A DNA stretch of 64,000 nucleotides from RGIG2094 sp045660065 (GCA_045660065.1 JAZRDC010000030.1:1-64000), one strand, 5' to 3'. Positions 36,701 through 46,424 are shown, counted from the stretch's first letter. Notes: a model not told the origin generated them from the letters alone. A program made the numbers and translations.

Positions 36701-39700
36701 TAATAAACAGTCCTGATGTAACAGTTGAGGCAAATGGAAGCACAATCCTTAACATTTACTACACAAGAAACACTTATACTATCACATACAACTATGGTGA
36801 AGCAGGCGGTGAAGGTTCAGTAACACTTAAATACGGTGCGGCAGTAGACCTTTCAGCACCGGCAGTTACTGCACCTGCAGACAAAACATTTGCAGGCTGG
36901 TTTGATGCACCTGTTGGTGGCAATCAGGTTTCATCTTTGACAGTTCCTGTAAACGGAAAAACAATATACGCACAGTGGTCAGACATTCCACCTGTAAACT
37001 TTACTGTAAGACACTTCCAGCAGAATATCGAAGACGATTTGTACCCTTCAGTAGCATTTGAAGAAGAAACAAAATCTGCAATTCCAGGTCATACAGTAAG
37101 AGCGATTGACTTTGCTAAAACATATGAAGGCTTTGCTACTGATTTAGCAAACAGTCCTGATGTAACAGTTGAGGCAAACGGAAATACAGTTCTTAACATT
37201 TATTATGTAAGAAACACTTATACTATCACATATAACTATGGTGAAGCAGGCGGAGAAGGTTCTGTAACACTTAAATACGGTGCGGCAATAGATCTTTCAG
37301 CACCGACAGTTACTGCACCTGCAGGCAAATACTTTGCAGGTTGGTATGATGCACCTGTTGGTGGAAATCAGGTTTCATCTTTGACAGTTCCTGTAAACGG
37401 CACAACAATTTATGCACAGTGGTCAGATAATCCTACATATATGGTTTACCACTATAAAGCAGATTTAGACGGAAATTATCCTGACAACTTGCTTGTTATT
37501 TCTACAATACCTGCAGAGTATGGTGCACAAATTACAGCAACTCCTGGCAATTTTGAAGGGTTCCATGAAAACACAACACATCCTGACAGAGTAACAAGCG
37601 GTATAAACGATGGTACACTTGTACTTAAACTTTTCTACGACAGAAACACATATACTGTTTCATTTGACGCAGGTCAGGGAACTGCTGTTTCAGATGTAGA
37701 GTACAAATACGAACAGCCATTTGGCAGTGTTGTATCAACAAGAGAGTACTACATTTTAGATGGTTGGTACAAAGACTTGAATGACCCTGCATCAAAGGTA
37801 GAAGACTACCATAAAGCAGGTAGAGAATTTACAGGCGGTACTTTGTACGCTAAATGGGAAATCGACAGAGCTGCAATCGGCGATGTTGTATTTACTGCAA
37901 GTGTTACAGATGAAGACCTTGATAACGACGAATTCTCAATTTTGGTTGATTTATCAAACAACTTAATTGGTATTTCTGAGTACGGACTTACTCTTAACTG
38001 GGATAACACCCAGGTTAAACCGATTTTGGTTGGCGGTAAAGTTGTTACTGACTTAAATGGTCTTGGCGGAAATGCTATTACAACATCAGCAGATTCTGTT
38101 ACAACAGAAGATGGTGCGGCTGCGCTCAGTTCTGTTACAGTAAACTGGAACAGTGTTGCACCTGTAGCAGGAAATGCAAATCTTTTCAAAGTAAGATTTA
38201 AAATTACAAATACTTTGGCAGATAAAGACCACGAAACTCCATCTTTGAATATGTTCAGAATGATGAGAGCGGCGAATATTGATGGTCTTATGGACTTACC
38301 ATTTACAATTACAAGCGTATCTGTTTCAATTATCTCTGAAACAGGGGAAGTAATTCCTCTTGATAATTCAACTAAAGATACAGGCCTTGCACCTTACAAA
38401 ATTGAACATTACAAAGAAAACACAGAAGATACTGCATATTCTTTGGCATATACAGAGTATGGCCACGATATTGTAGGCAAAGTTGTGTTTATCAGTGAAG
38501 GTAAGGCTGAATATATAGCAGAAGGATTTATATACGAAGAAGGAAAGTCAGCAAACAAGATAGTTATTACAGAATCAGGTGCTGTAATTAAACTTTATTA
38601 CGCAAGACCTCGTTTTGATGTAGAATTTGACTATCAGGGGGCTACAAGAGTTGAAGGTCCTGCATCTGTAAGCCTTAAACTTGGTGCAACAATTAAAAAT
38701 CATTTTCCTGAAGAAAATTCATTTGCAAAAGATGACTATAACTTCGGCGGTTGGTTCACCCAGCCTGAAGGTAAAGGTCAGAACGCAGGAGATGGACTCG
38801 TTGTTCCTAAAGGCGGTATAAAACTTTATGCTAACTGGGTTCAGACACCATATAAAGTTGAACACTATCAGATGGCATTAGATGGCGTTAACGCTAAACT
38901 TGTTGCAACTGATACAGGTTACGCAAAAGCAGGAACAACAGTTACTGCAACTGCAAAAACTTATTTAGGTTTTGATGCTCCATCTGTAATGCCAAGTGAA
39001 AAAGTTGCAGCAGACGGTTCAACAGTTATCAAAGTTTACTACACAAGAAAAACATACACCATCAACTATAACTTTGACGGTGGTACAGCAGTAGGTGCTT
39101 ATGAAACAACATTCAAGTATGGTCAGTCTATTCCTTTGGCAAAAGCCGAAAAAGAAGAAGACGATGTAGAATATCAGTTGATAGGATGGCGTGCAAATTC
39201 TGAAACCGGTCCTGTTGTAACCAATACTTCAAATATTGACCATATTTTAAGAACACTTACAGATGATGTTTTGAATCTTTACGCATGGTGGGTTCCGGTT
39301 ACAGCAAGTACTTCAAAATATGTTGTAGAACACTATAAAGAAGAATTGGACGGAACTTATCCTGAAGCGGCAACAGAAACAACTGAAGTGCAGTCAATTC
39401 AGATTCCTGCTACACTTAAAGTTTCTGAACTTAAAAAACCATACGAAGGATTTACAGTAGACGAAGCAAAGAGCAAAGATTTACCAATCACAGAAGAAGG
39501 ATTCTTTACTCTTAAGATTTATTACACAAGAAATGAATATACATTGAATTACGATTATTGCGATGCAGATGTATCAGGTGTTGCAAGTAACAAATTCAAG
39601 TATGGTCAGACAATTACACTTCCTGAAGAAGGAACATACAGCAAGGAAGGATTTATCCCGACAGGTTGGTATAAGACAGATGTTTACATACCATCAAGCC

Positions 39701-42700
39701 TTGTTGACGAATCAACAAAGATTGAAGAAATTGTTAACATTTCTACATCAGATGAGGCAACAATTTATGTTAAATGGGATCAGTTCTTTACTGTAATATT
39801 TAATGAACGTGGTAATTTAAGACATACAAGTAAGGTATATCCAAAAGTTTCAGATACAGTTCCGCAGGCAGATATCGATTATGCTTACGGCGAACTTATT
39901 AACCCTTATGTTTTAGGATATCGTAAGGATGCGTCAGTTTCATCTATTTACGCAGAAAATCCGTATGAACACAAACTCTACGGTAACTGGTATTATTACG
40001 AAGATGGTAAGTATATCTTATTTACCGATGAAACTGTTGTTAATAAAGATTTGACAGTAAGATATATGTTCAGAAAAGCAGGTCTGGAACTTAATATCGA
40101 AAAAATCAGTCAAATAATCGAGCCTATATTTGAAGTAACCTTTGAAGAAGACACAAGAATTCTTGACACATTAAAGGATGCTGCATTCTTGTTTGAAGAA
40201 AAACTTCTTGCGGCATATGGTGCGCTTGATGCAGGTGAAAAATTCAACAAGGTTAATGATAAACTTGTAGATTTGCTTACAGACAAGGGAATTGCCGTTG
40301 TTCCTGGCAGAATTTTTGCAGATGACGGTGAAATCCTGAAACAGCATGTTGCATTCAACGCATTTTCATATCTTGAAGAAGAACAACTCAAGAAATCACT
40401 TGTTGAAGTTGTTAAAAAGACTTTGAAGGACGATCCTTCAAAACTCATCGATATTATCGACGGAATGCTTAAAGAAAAAGACGAAAATGTTATCCAGATG
40501 ATGGATGATATGCTTGTTTCAATGCTTTCAGGTTCTGATTCACAGAGAATTAAGGATATTATTGCTGAATCTGTTGAAAAAGCTGTTGCAAACGATACAA
40601 CAGGCGAATTTAAAGAACAGATTAAAGGTATAATTATCGCACAACTTGATGCAGGTAACACAACTGTTGAATCAAGTGTTAAAGATGCCGTAACCGATTA
40701 CTTTATGAATAAGGGTAACGACGAAGCAATCAGAAAAATCGTTGGCGACCTTATTAATCAGGCATTTGCAACACAAGATGAAAACGATCCTATCAGAAAA
40801 TTCATCAAAACTTATATTACTGACTACTTAAATACAGAAGCAGGAAGCAAAGTTTTAGATGATATGATCAGAGATTTGGGCGAAAACCTCGATCCTGACA
40901 GTGATGAAGCAAAACCTGTTATCAAACTTATCCACGATGTATTGGCAGGAAATATTCAATATCTTGAAGAAATTGTTGACGGTGTGATTGCAGACCTTAA
41001 TCATCTTGAAGGTACAGAAATTTACAATGTTATTACTGAAGCAATCACCGAAGAACTTATGAGCAACGAAGAAGAACTTAAGATGATGGTTGAAGCAATC
41101 GGTGATGTTGATGTTACTGACTTCTTAACAGAATTTATGGCAGACGATTATGCATTTAAAACTATCGTTGAAACAGTAGTTGCAGAACAGACAGTATTTG
41201 AAAGCATAATCAGCACATCACTTAATAATGATGAAGTGTTTGAAACACTTATCACTCAACTCAGCGGTGATGCAACCTTCTTTAATATGATGGTTGATGT
41301 TGCAATTTCAAACAATGCACTTATCAACAGTGTTAAAGGAACTATCATCAATGATGATGAAGCCCTTGTTAAAGTTATCAAGAGTGCTGCACAAAACGAT
41401 CAGATCAAGCAGGAAATTATTGATAAACTCTTGTCTGATACAACAAGCGGTGGCACAATTGAAGAAATTCTTAAAGGCGGTATCGCAGGTACATCATATT
41501 ATGATGAAGCATTGGCTACTGCAAAAACCAAAGTTGCCGGTATGATTAAAAACATTCTCGCAGGCGGTATTGACGAAAACAGCGAATACTGGACATATGT
41601 AGAAACAAAAGTTCAGGAACAGATTGATGCAGAAGTTGCAAAAATCAAGGCTGATCTTGCAGATGGTATTGACGAAACCAGCGAATACTGGCCATATGTA
41701 GAACAGACAGTTAAAGAACAGGTAGAAGCAAAGAAAGCAGAAATCAAAGCTGACCTTGCAAACGGTATTGACGAATTCAGCATCTACTGGCCATATGTAG
41801 AACAGACAGTTGAAGACCAGATTGCTGCAAAAGAAGCAGAAATCAAGGCTGAACTTGCAAACGGTATTGACGAAAACAGCCAGTATTGGAATTACATTTA
41901 TCCGAATGTAAAAGAAAAAGCAGATGCTGAAATCGAAAATGTACTTACAGCAGGTATCGATGAAACTGATACATACTGGAATGCAGTATATCAGGCGGTT
42001 TTGGAACAGGCACAGGATTATATCACTGCAGGTATAATTGATGAAAATGATGTTAAAACTGCTCTTAACAACGGACTTAGTTCAGATCCTATGTTTGCAG
42101 ATATGAGTGCTGAAATCATTGTTTCTGCAAAAGAAAAAGCAGATGAAGAAATCAAAGGAGTACTTCAGAACCCTATTGATGAAAACAGTGAATACTGGAC
42201 ATATGTAGAAACAAAGGTTCAGGAACAGATTGACGAAAAAGAAGCAGAAATCAAAGGTGTTCTTGCTAATGGTATTGATGAAACCAATACAGAATACTGG
42301 CCGCTTATCGAACCAAAAATCAACGAAAAGGTTGAAGAAGTAAAAGCGGATATTAAAGCCGATCTTGCAAATGGTATCGAAGAAGGCAGCGATTACTGGA
42401 ACGAAATTTATCCAAAAGCCGTAGAAGAAGCAGAAAAAGAAGTTGAAAAAGTTCTTACATATGGTATGGCAAAAGATCATCCATACTGGAATCAGATTTA
42501 TGATGCCGTTAAGGAATATATTGAAGATTCTGTTGTAACTGACTTTGATTCACAACTTGATAATGCTATGGCAGACCCTGTGCTTAAAGAAAAGATTAAG
42601 CAGTGGGCATCAGATGAAATTGCTGACGAAACTTCATCAATCAGAGGCTTCCTTGCAAATTACATCAAAGGTCTTGGTGCTGCAAATGCAACCAAGGAAG

Positions 42701-44757
42701 AAAAAGCACTTAAAGACACAATTATTGCATCTGTTGTAAATTATGTAAAAGATGATAAGACAACAGACGCTGAAATCAATTCACTTATTACATCAATTAC
42801 TGCTCAGTTAAACGCAAATGCTGATCTTAAAGCATCTGTTGTTGACAAAACAATTGAAATTTTAAGCAAAAAAGATGAACAGACACAAAAAATCAAAGAA
42901 ACTGTTATTTCTTCAGTTGTTGCAGAAATTTCAAAAGATAAAGATATCAAAGGCAGATTAATTGATAAACTTGTTGAAAAGATTACAGGCGAAAATGCAG
43001 ATGCTACTTTGAAAAACAAAGTTATTGATGCTGCACTCTACACAGTCGTTCACCATGAAGCGGCAAACAATAAAGCAATTGAACTTATTAATGACTTTAT
43101 TGAAACTGATGAAGAATTCAAAGAAGAAATCATCGGTCACGTTGTAGATTATGTTCTTACAAATGATGAAGTAAGAAAAGAAGCCATGGAAAAAGTGGTT
43201 GCAATGATTGAAGATCCGAATGACACAAGTCATAAGCAGGAAGCAATTGACTTTGCGTTTGAATATCTTGGAACAAATGAAACAAAACGCAACGAAGTTG
43301 TTGAAAGTTTCCTTTCTAACATTTTAAATGACAACGATCAGAGAAAAGATCTTGCAACTCAGGTTATTGACATTATGTTCGGCGACAAAACTTTGAGAAA
43401 TCAGATTTTAGACATTGGCTTTGAACAGATGTTCTCAAATAAAGACACAATTAAAGAAATTGTGAAACTTGCTATTGATGAACTTATCAAAGATAACGAT
43501 GTAAGACGCGAAATGATTCTCGCAGTTATTGAAACCGAAGACGGCAGAAAGAGCATTCTTGATATTCTTCGTGAAGAAATCGCAAGAGACGATACTTTCC
43601 TTGATAAGATTGTAGATCTTGCACTTGAAAGTCAGTATGGCGATATCGTTGACTTGTTCGTATACGATCTTGTAAACAACGGTAAAATCCAGATCAATCC
43701 TGACAACCGTCAGATTGTTGAAGAAATTGTTCTTCCAATGCTTGATGAAATCACACTTGATACTGTAATGAGCAAACTCCCTGCAAAGGTTACAGATGTG
43801 TTGCCACAGGGTAAGATTGAAGAAATCTTTAATAAGTTTAAATCAGAAGTAACAGGTCAGATTACAGAAGGTATTGAAGAAGCAAAACAAGGCAACTCAA
43901 AAGATATCAAAGTTATGATTGATAACGATTTTGATATCGTAAATACCATTTTAATACCTGCTTACAACAAGGTATTCCCAAGAGTTACTGACAAAGCAGA
44001 AGATTTCTACTATTATGGTGAAAATCAGTATATCAGAGCAATTGTTGATATGCTTGATCCTGAAGTTATCTTCGATCACTCACAGCCTGCATCTGAAATG
44101 GGCACAGGCTACAGAGTAAGAGATTCAAGATACTATTATGAAATGATCAGAAACACATTGGTTCTTGCAGATGATGCAGGTCAGTGGTATCTTGATAACA
44201 TTTCAGATGAACAGATTGATAAAGTTATTGCTAAGTTTATGGACGCTTATACAAAGGTTATCACAAAAGTGAACAGCCTTGCAGGCGGAAGAATTCCTGA
44301 AGATAAACTTGCTACAATTATCAGTTATGTTGAAAAGGCTATCGATAAGAGACAGTCTGCTTATGATGTTGCAACTCACAAAGCCGTTGAAGGTGCTGAA
44401 AAAGTTGCAAACAAAGTTATAGCATTTGTTGAAGAAAAAATCGGAACAGCCCTTTCAGAAGACACTATTGTAGAGATTGTAATTAATGGCAGCGGACTTA
44501 CATTAAATGACAACAAAGAATTCAATATTGATGACCACAAGATTGACATTAATGTTAAGGGTTACAGCTTCAAAGTGAATTCACAGTCTGTTACAGTGGC
44601 AGGAAAGACAGTTGATATCAGTAAATTTGTTAAGAAAATTGCAGATAAGTTTGGTGCAAATCCTGTAACAATCAGATTCTGCAAAAATGCTCCTTATGCG
44701 TATAGCGTAAGTGTTGGCAATAACAGCGTTAAGGTGTCAGCTTTCTACGAAGGTTAA
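33772..44757 (+). CDS. Giant SLH-anchored surface protein with MucBP/InlB-type and helical repeats (3661 residues)
   Basis: An uninterrupted 10,986-bp frame, read from an ATG nine bases after AAAGGA. In order: signal peptide (about 1-27); three SLH domains (about 30-215; TRAEMGTIINRAFG, TREEFAQLIYNII); a beta-rich segment (about 220-315); an 11-Gly linker (about 318-328); seven MucBP plus InlB_B/Flg_new-like units (about 337-1363; signatures VNFTVRHFQQN and GWFDAPVGG); a beta domain resembling cohesin (about 1364-1530); three more such units (about 1538-2005); and a long acidic helical region (about 2107-3550) including nine 30-35-residue IDExxxYW repeats (about 2597-2910). The end is a short beta domain without sorting signal. 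SLH domains anchor it to the wall; the repeats suggest a stalk and adhesin-like role. The function of the helical part is unknown. Confidence 0.92.
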   Translation: MRKCIRALISLVLALVMITPVALPVAADSSYGFIDFPTGWSAPAMAHAVANGIIYGKTENTIAPGDNLTRAEMGTIINRAFGATIGKDISAFSDVSASAWYYEEIKKSYNMQTMYGDEGGTMRPDAPIIREEAIAIVARAMVLSGYSASELNKFNDKAEVAGWAVDPVASMVANGYVNGDDKSNLNPKAYITREEFAQLIYNIIKHYYNKDAKSESYQGNLMLNKPDISLENITVNGDLILGDGVGTSKITLTNIDIKGRLLVRGAAQITLKNVTTAKGVVVKNVNGTVHFDNYRDEKVFDGVVEHTTVTYKQRATGGGGGGGGGGGTPPAPTTAGYKVEHYQEALDGSFVIFETDVLSGTVNSSVTAVAKAYEGFAEDATNASRVPTGIVATDGTLVLKLYYTRNSYNIVYNLGEAGTDVVLSLKYGANVSLEAPTVTAPAGKYFAGWFDAPVGGNQIISLTVPANGTTIYAQWSTTPPAVVNFTVEHYKENVDGTYSSPAETETLSATVATVVKAQDYDKTYTDFDVDLTASVDVAVAADGSTVLKIYYTRKSYNIVYNFGEAGGSTTVSLKFEADVDLSTPAVTAPAGKYFAGWFDAPVGGNLITTLTVPSGGTTIYAQWSTTPTTIVNFTVKHHQQNILDDLYPANPFETETKSIAAGSTVKAQDYAKTYTGFTADLANSPDVTVAADGSTVLNIYYVRNTYTITYNYGEAGGEGSVTLKYGAAVDLSAPPVVAPSGKTFAGWFDAPVGGNQITDLTVPENGKTIYAQWSDISPVNFTVRHFQQNIEDDLYPSIAFEEETKSAIPGFVAKAQDYAKAYTDFTAVLANSPDVTVEANGSTILNIYYTRNTYTITYNYGEAGGEGSVTLKFGADVDLSAPAVTAPAGKYFAGWFDAPVGGTQIGSLTMPSGGATIYAQWSDIPPVNFTVRHFQQNIEDDLYPSIAFEEETKSAIPGATVSAARFDKSYAGFTADLINSPDVTVEANGSTILNIYYTRNTYTITYNYGEAGGEGSVTLKYGAAVDLSAPAVTAPADKTFAGWFDAPVGGNQVSSLTVPVNGKTIYAQWSDIPPVNFTVRHFQQNIEDDLYPSVAFEEETKSAIPGHTVRAIDFAKTYEGFATDLANSPDVTVEANGNTVLNIYYVRNTYTITYNYGEAGGEGSVTLKYGAAIDLSAPTVTAPAGKYFAGWYDAPVGGNQVSSLTVPVNGTTIYAQWSDNPTYMVYHYKADLDGNYPDNLLVISTIPAEYGAQITATPGNFEGFHENTTHPDRVTSGINDGTLVLKLFYDRNTYTVSFDAGQGTAVSDVEYKYEQPFGSVVSTREYYILDGWYKDLNDPASKVEDYHKAGREFTGGTLYAKWEIDRAAIGDVVFTASVTDEDLDNDEFSILVDLSNNLIGISEYGLTLNWDNTQVKPILVGGKVVTDLNGLGGNAITTSADSVTTEDGAAALSSVTVNWNSVAPVAGNANLFKVRFKITNTLADKDHETPSLNMFRMMRAANIDGLMDLPFTITSVSVSIISETGEVIPLDNSTKDTGLAPYKIEHYKENTEDTAYSLAYTEYGHDIVGKVVFISEGKAEYIAEGFIYEEGKSANKIVITESGAVIKLYYARPRFDVEFDYQGATRVEGPASVSLKLGATIKNHFPEENSFAKDDYNFGGWFTQPEGKGQNAGDGLVVPKGGIKLYANWVQTPYKVEHYQMALDGVNAKLVATDTGYAKAGTTVTATAKTYLGFDAPSVMPSEKVAADGSTVIKVYYTRKTYTINYNFDGGTAVGAYETTFKYGQSIPLAKAEKEEDDVEYQLIGWRANSETGPVVTNTSNIDHILRTLTDDVLNLYAWWVPVTASTSKYVVEHYKEELDGTYPEAATETTEVQSIQIPATLKVSELKKPYEGFTVDEAKSKDLPITEEGFFTLKIYYTRNEYTLNYDYCDADVSGVASNKFKYGQTITLPEEGTYSKEGFIPTGWYKTDVYIPSSLVDESTKIEEIVNISTSDEATIYVKWDQFFTVIFNERGNLRHTSKVYPKVSDTVPQADIDYAYGELINPYVLGYRKDASVSSIYAENPYEHKLYGNWYYYEDGKYILFTDETVVNKDLTVRYMFRKAGLELNIEKISQIIEPIFEVTFEEDTRILDTLKDAAFLFEEKLLAAYGALDAGEKFNKVNDKLVDLLTDKGIAVVPGRIFADDGEILKQHVAFNAFSYLEEEQLKKSLVEVVKKTLKDDPSKLIDIIDGMLKEKDENVIQMMDDMLVSMLSGSDSQRIKDIIAESVEKAVANDTTGEFKEQIKGIIIAQLDAGNTTVESSVKDAVTDYFMNKGNDEAIRKIVGDLINQAFATQDENDPIRKFIKTYITDYLNTEAGSKVLDDMIRDLGENLDPDSDEAKPVIKLIHDVLAGNIQYLEEIVDGVIADLNHLEGTEIYNVITEAITEELMSNEEELKMMVEAIGDVDVTDFLTEFMADDYAFKTIVETVVAEQTVFESIISTSLNNDEVFETLITQLSGDATFFNMMVDVAISNNALINSVKGTIINDDEALVKVIKSAAQNDQIKQEIIDKLLSDTTSGGTIEEILKGGIAGTSYYDEALATAKTKVAGMIKNILAGGIDENSEYWTYVETKVQEQIDAEVAKIKADLADGIDETSEYWPYVEQTVKEQVEAKKAEIKADLANGIDEFSIYWPYVEQTVEDQIAAKEAEIKAELANGIDENSQYWNYIYPNVKEKADAEIENVLTAGIDETDTYWNAVYQAVLEQAQDYITAGIIDENDVKTALNNGLSSDPMFADMSAEIIVSAKEKADEEIKGVLQNPIDENSEYWTYVETKVQEQIDEKEAEIKGVLANGIDETNTEYWPLIEPKINEKVEEVKADIKADLANGIEEGSDYWNEIYPKAVEEAEKEVEKVLTYGMAKDHPYWNQIYDAVKEYIEDSVVTDFDSQLDNAMADPVLKEKIKQWASDEIADETSSIRGFLANYIKGLGAANATKEEKALKDTIIASVVNYVKDDKTTDAEINSLITSITAQLNANADLKASVVDKTIEILSKKDEQTQKIKETVISSVVAEISKDKDIKGRLIDKLVEKITGENADATLKNKVIDAALYTVVHHEAANNKAIELINDFIETDEEFKEEIIGHVVDYVLTNDEVRKEAMEKVVAMIEDPNDTSHKQEAIDFAFEYLGTNETKRNEVVESFLSNILNDNDQRKDLATQVIDIMFGDKTLRNQILDIGFEQMFSNKDTIKEIVKLAIDELIKDNDVRREMILAVIETEDGRKSILDILREEIARDDTFLDKIVDLALESQYGDIVDLFVYDLVNNGKIQINPDNRQIVEEIVLPMLDEITLDTVMSKLPAKVTDVLPQGKIEEIFNKFKSEVTGQITEGIEEAKQGNSKDIKVMIDNDFDIVNTILIPAYNKVFPRVTDKAEDFYYYGENQYIRAIVDMLDPEVIFDHSQPASEMGTGYRVRDSRYYYEMIRNTLVLADDAGQWYLDNISDEQIDKVIAKFMDAYTKVITKVNSLAGGRIPEDKLATIISYVEKAIDKRQSAYDVATHKAVEGAEKVANKVIAFVEEKIGTALSEDTIVEIVINGSGLTLNDNKEFNIDDHKIDINVKGYSFKVNSQSVTVAGKTVDISKFVKKIADKFGANPVTIRFCKNAPYAYSVSVGNNSVKVSAFYEG
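36101..37432 (+). repeat. 444-bp tandem coding repeats in the giant SLH gene
   Basis: Three successive units start with CACCTGTAAACTTTACTGTAA at 36101, 36545 and 36989, spaced exactly 444 bp (148 codons). They are nearly identical at DNA level over much of their length; flanking units are more diverged. This suggests recent duplication or gene-conversion homogenisation, and the copy number may vary between strains. Confidence 0.88.
41560..42525 (+). repeat. IDExxxYW helical repeats in the giant SLH gene
   Basis: Nine units of mostly 30-35 codons, each opening with GIDExSxYWxxV and continuing as a charged helix (for example VKEQVEAKKAEIKADLA). One unit is interrupted by an insert of about 38 residues. 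The repeats are coding, diverged and without non-coding spacers, so this is not a CRISPR array. Confidence 0.85.
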
Positions 44758-44764
44758 GCAACGT

Positions 44765-44800
44765 GGAGGGTAAACTTTATCGGTTTGCCCTCCGGTTTTT
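44765..44800 (+). terminator. Intrinsic terminator after the giant SLH gene
   Basis: GGAGGGTAAAC/GTTTGCCCTCC (one G-T pair) with a 7-nt loop followed by GGTTTTT. It probably ends the long transcript beginning at 26838. Confidence 0.78.
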
Positions 44801-44823
44801 ACAAAAAGGAAGGATGAAAGAAA

Positions 44824-46371
44824 ATGAAAAAGTTTTTATGCTTTGTACTGGCAGCGGGCTTATGCCTGGGATCGATGCCTGTATTTGCAGATATCGAAGG
44901 CACCGTGCAGGGCGATATAATGCTTACATCAGTTGAAGCCGAAGCAGAAGCAAAAGCACCTGCTTTTACTGATGTAGTGCCGGGTTCTGTTTTAGACGAA
45001 GCCGTTAATAAACTTGTTGAAAAAAAGATTTTAGCAGGTTATCCTGACGGTACATTCAGACCTGATGCAGGGCTTACCCGTGCAGAACTCAGCAAAATTA
45101 TAAATTTAGTATTTAATCTTACTGAAAAAAGTTCAAGCGTACCATTTAAAGATGTAACAACAAACGAATGGTATTACGATTATGTATCAGTTGCAGTAAA
45201 AGCAGGATACATCAAAGGTTTTCAGGATAATACTTTCAGAGGGGACGATCCTGTTACAAGAGAACAGGTTTGTGCCATTATCAACAGAGTAACAAAAGAA
45301 AAAGGAATGGGTCTTTTTGACCTTCCGTTTACAGACAATATTATGGACAAAGTGTCTGATTGGGCGGTAGAAGATGTTAAAAAGATAATTGCAAACTATG
45401 TTATGCCGTTGGAGGCTGACGGAAGATTCAGAGCGACAGAAAATATCACAAGAGCAGAACTTGTTCTGGCAGTTGAGAATTTTGTAATTGAACTCCCAAA
45501 ATATACCGTAACTTTTGAAGTAAACGGCGGAGATAAAATGGATGCCGTTCTTGTTGAACAGGGAAGCGCTTTAGTAAAGCCTGCAGATCCTGTTAAAAAG
45601 AACAACACTTTTAAAGGCTGGTTTACAGATAAGAATTTGAAAAAAGAGTATGATTTTGCTACACTTGTAACAGGAGATATCACTCTTTATGCAAAATGGA
45701 CACCAAATTCAACAGCATCTGTTGGTACAGGCGGTGGCGGAGGCGGCGGTTCATACACACCCTCAAACCCGACTCCATCAAACCCAACACCTGATACACC
45801 ACCTGCAGTTGTAAACTACAAAATAACATTTAATTCAAAAGATGGCAGTGAGGTTACAGAACAGTATGTTCCGTCAGGTGAATGTGCAGTTCAGCCTGAA
45901 GATCCTGTTAAAGAATTTTATATTTTTGCAGGCTGGTTTAAAGATTATGCTCTTACAGAAGAATATGATTTCTCTGCTCCTGTTACAAAGAATATGACTT
46001 TGTATGCTAAATGGGAAGAAGACCCTGTTGCAATGACTGCTCAGCGTGTTGCAGACCTTAATGTTATCAAAGAAGTAATGGGCACTGCAGGATATGAAAA
46101 TCCACTTTTCATTATGGTTATGGATATGACACTTGCAACTATCGACCTTGTTATTGCCGATGGTGAAGGCGGTGCACATATTTCACAAAGTTATGTAAGT
46201 GATAATTACGGCGACAGAATTTTAGAGGCAAAAGCAATCTATGATGCAGGTATGACAGAAGAAGAAAAAGATGAGTTTAAAGCATCTGTTATAGATATGA
46301 TTGGCGAATGTCAGTTAAGAGGTATTAAAATGACTCTTTCTGAGATTTATCAATATTTTGTAGGATTCTAA
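44824..46371 (+). CDS. SLH-domain surface protein with two InlB-type repeats
   Basis: The 515-residue exported protein has a signal peptide (cleavage near VFA-D, residue 22) and three SLH domains (about 50-215; GYPDGTFRPDAGLTRAEL, FQDNTFRGDDPVTREQV). An InlB_B/Flg_new-like unit follows (about 225-295, ending ITLYAKWT), then a Gly6 and Pro/Ser-rich linker (about 303-325, SNPTPSNPTPDTP), a second InlB-type unit (about 335-395) and an unrecognised helical C-terminal domain of about 110 residues. It repeats in miniature the plan of the preceding giant, so the two are probably related paralogues attached to the same wall polymer. Confidence 0.9.
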   Translation: MKKFLCFVLAAGLCLGSMPVFADIEGTVQGDIMLTSVEAEAEAKAPAFTDVVPGSVLDEAVNKLVEKKILAGYPDGTFRPDAGLTRAELSKIINLVFNLTEKSSSVPFKDVTTNEWYYDYVSVAVKAGYIKGFQDNTFRGDDPVTREQVCAIINRVTKEKGMGLFDLPFTDNIMDKVSDWAVEDVKKIIANYVMPLEADGRFRATENITRAELVLAVENFVIELPKYTVTFEVNGGDKMDAVLVEQGSALVKPADPVKKNNTFKGWFTDKNLKKEYDFATLVTGDITLYAKWTPNSTASVGTGGGGGGGSYTPSNPTPSNPTPDTPPAVVNYKITFNSKDGSEVTEQYVPSGECAVQPEDPVKEFYIFAGWFKDYALTEEYDFSAPVTKNMTLYAKWEEDPVAMTAQRVADLNVIKEVMGTAGYENPLFIMVMDMTLATIDLVIADGEGGAHISQSYVSDNYGDRILEAKAIYDAGMTEEEKDEFKASVIDMIGECQLRGIKMTLSEIYQYFVGF

Positions 46372-46383
46372 AAATAATACTTA

Positions 46384-46424
46384 TTTTGCCGGGTGTCTTG
46401 TGGCATCCGGCAAAAGTGTGTTTT
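46384..46424 (+). terminator. Hairpin terminator after the second SLH gene
   Basis: TTTTGCCGGGTG/GCATCCGGCAAAA (12 pairs including one G-T) followed by GTGTGTTTT. Confidence 0.7.

Noticed and set aside
40110..40661. 183-residue open frame on the minus strand inside the giant SLH gene
   Set aside because: Low-complexity Ser/Phe-rich product caused by the codon bias of the opposite strand; no start signal.
42082..42480. 132-residue minus-strand open frame rich in Phe and Cys
   Set aside because: Shadow of the helical repeats (GAA/AAA codons read in reverse give TTC/TTT).
41560..42525. CRISPR-like periodicity
   Set aside because: The repeats are in-frame, diverged coding units of about 100 bp without unique spacers.
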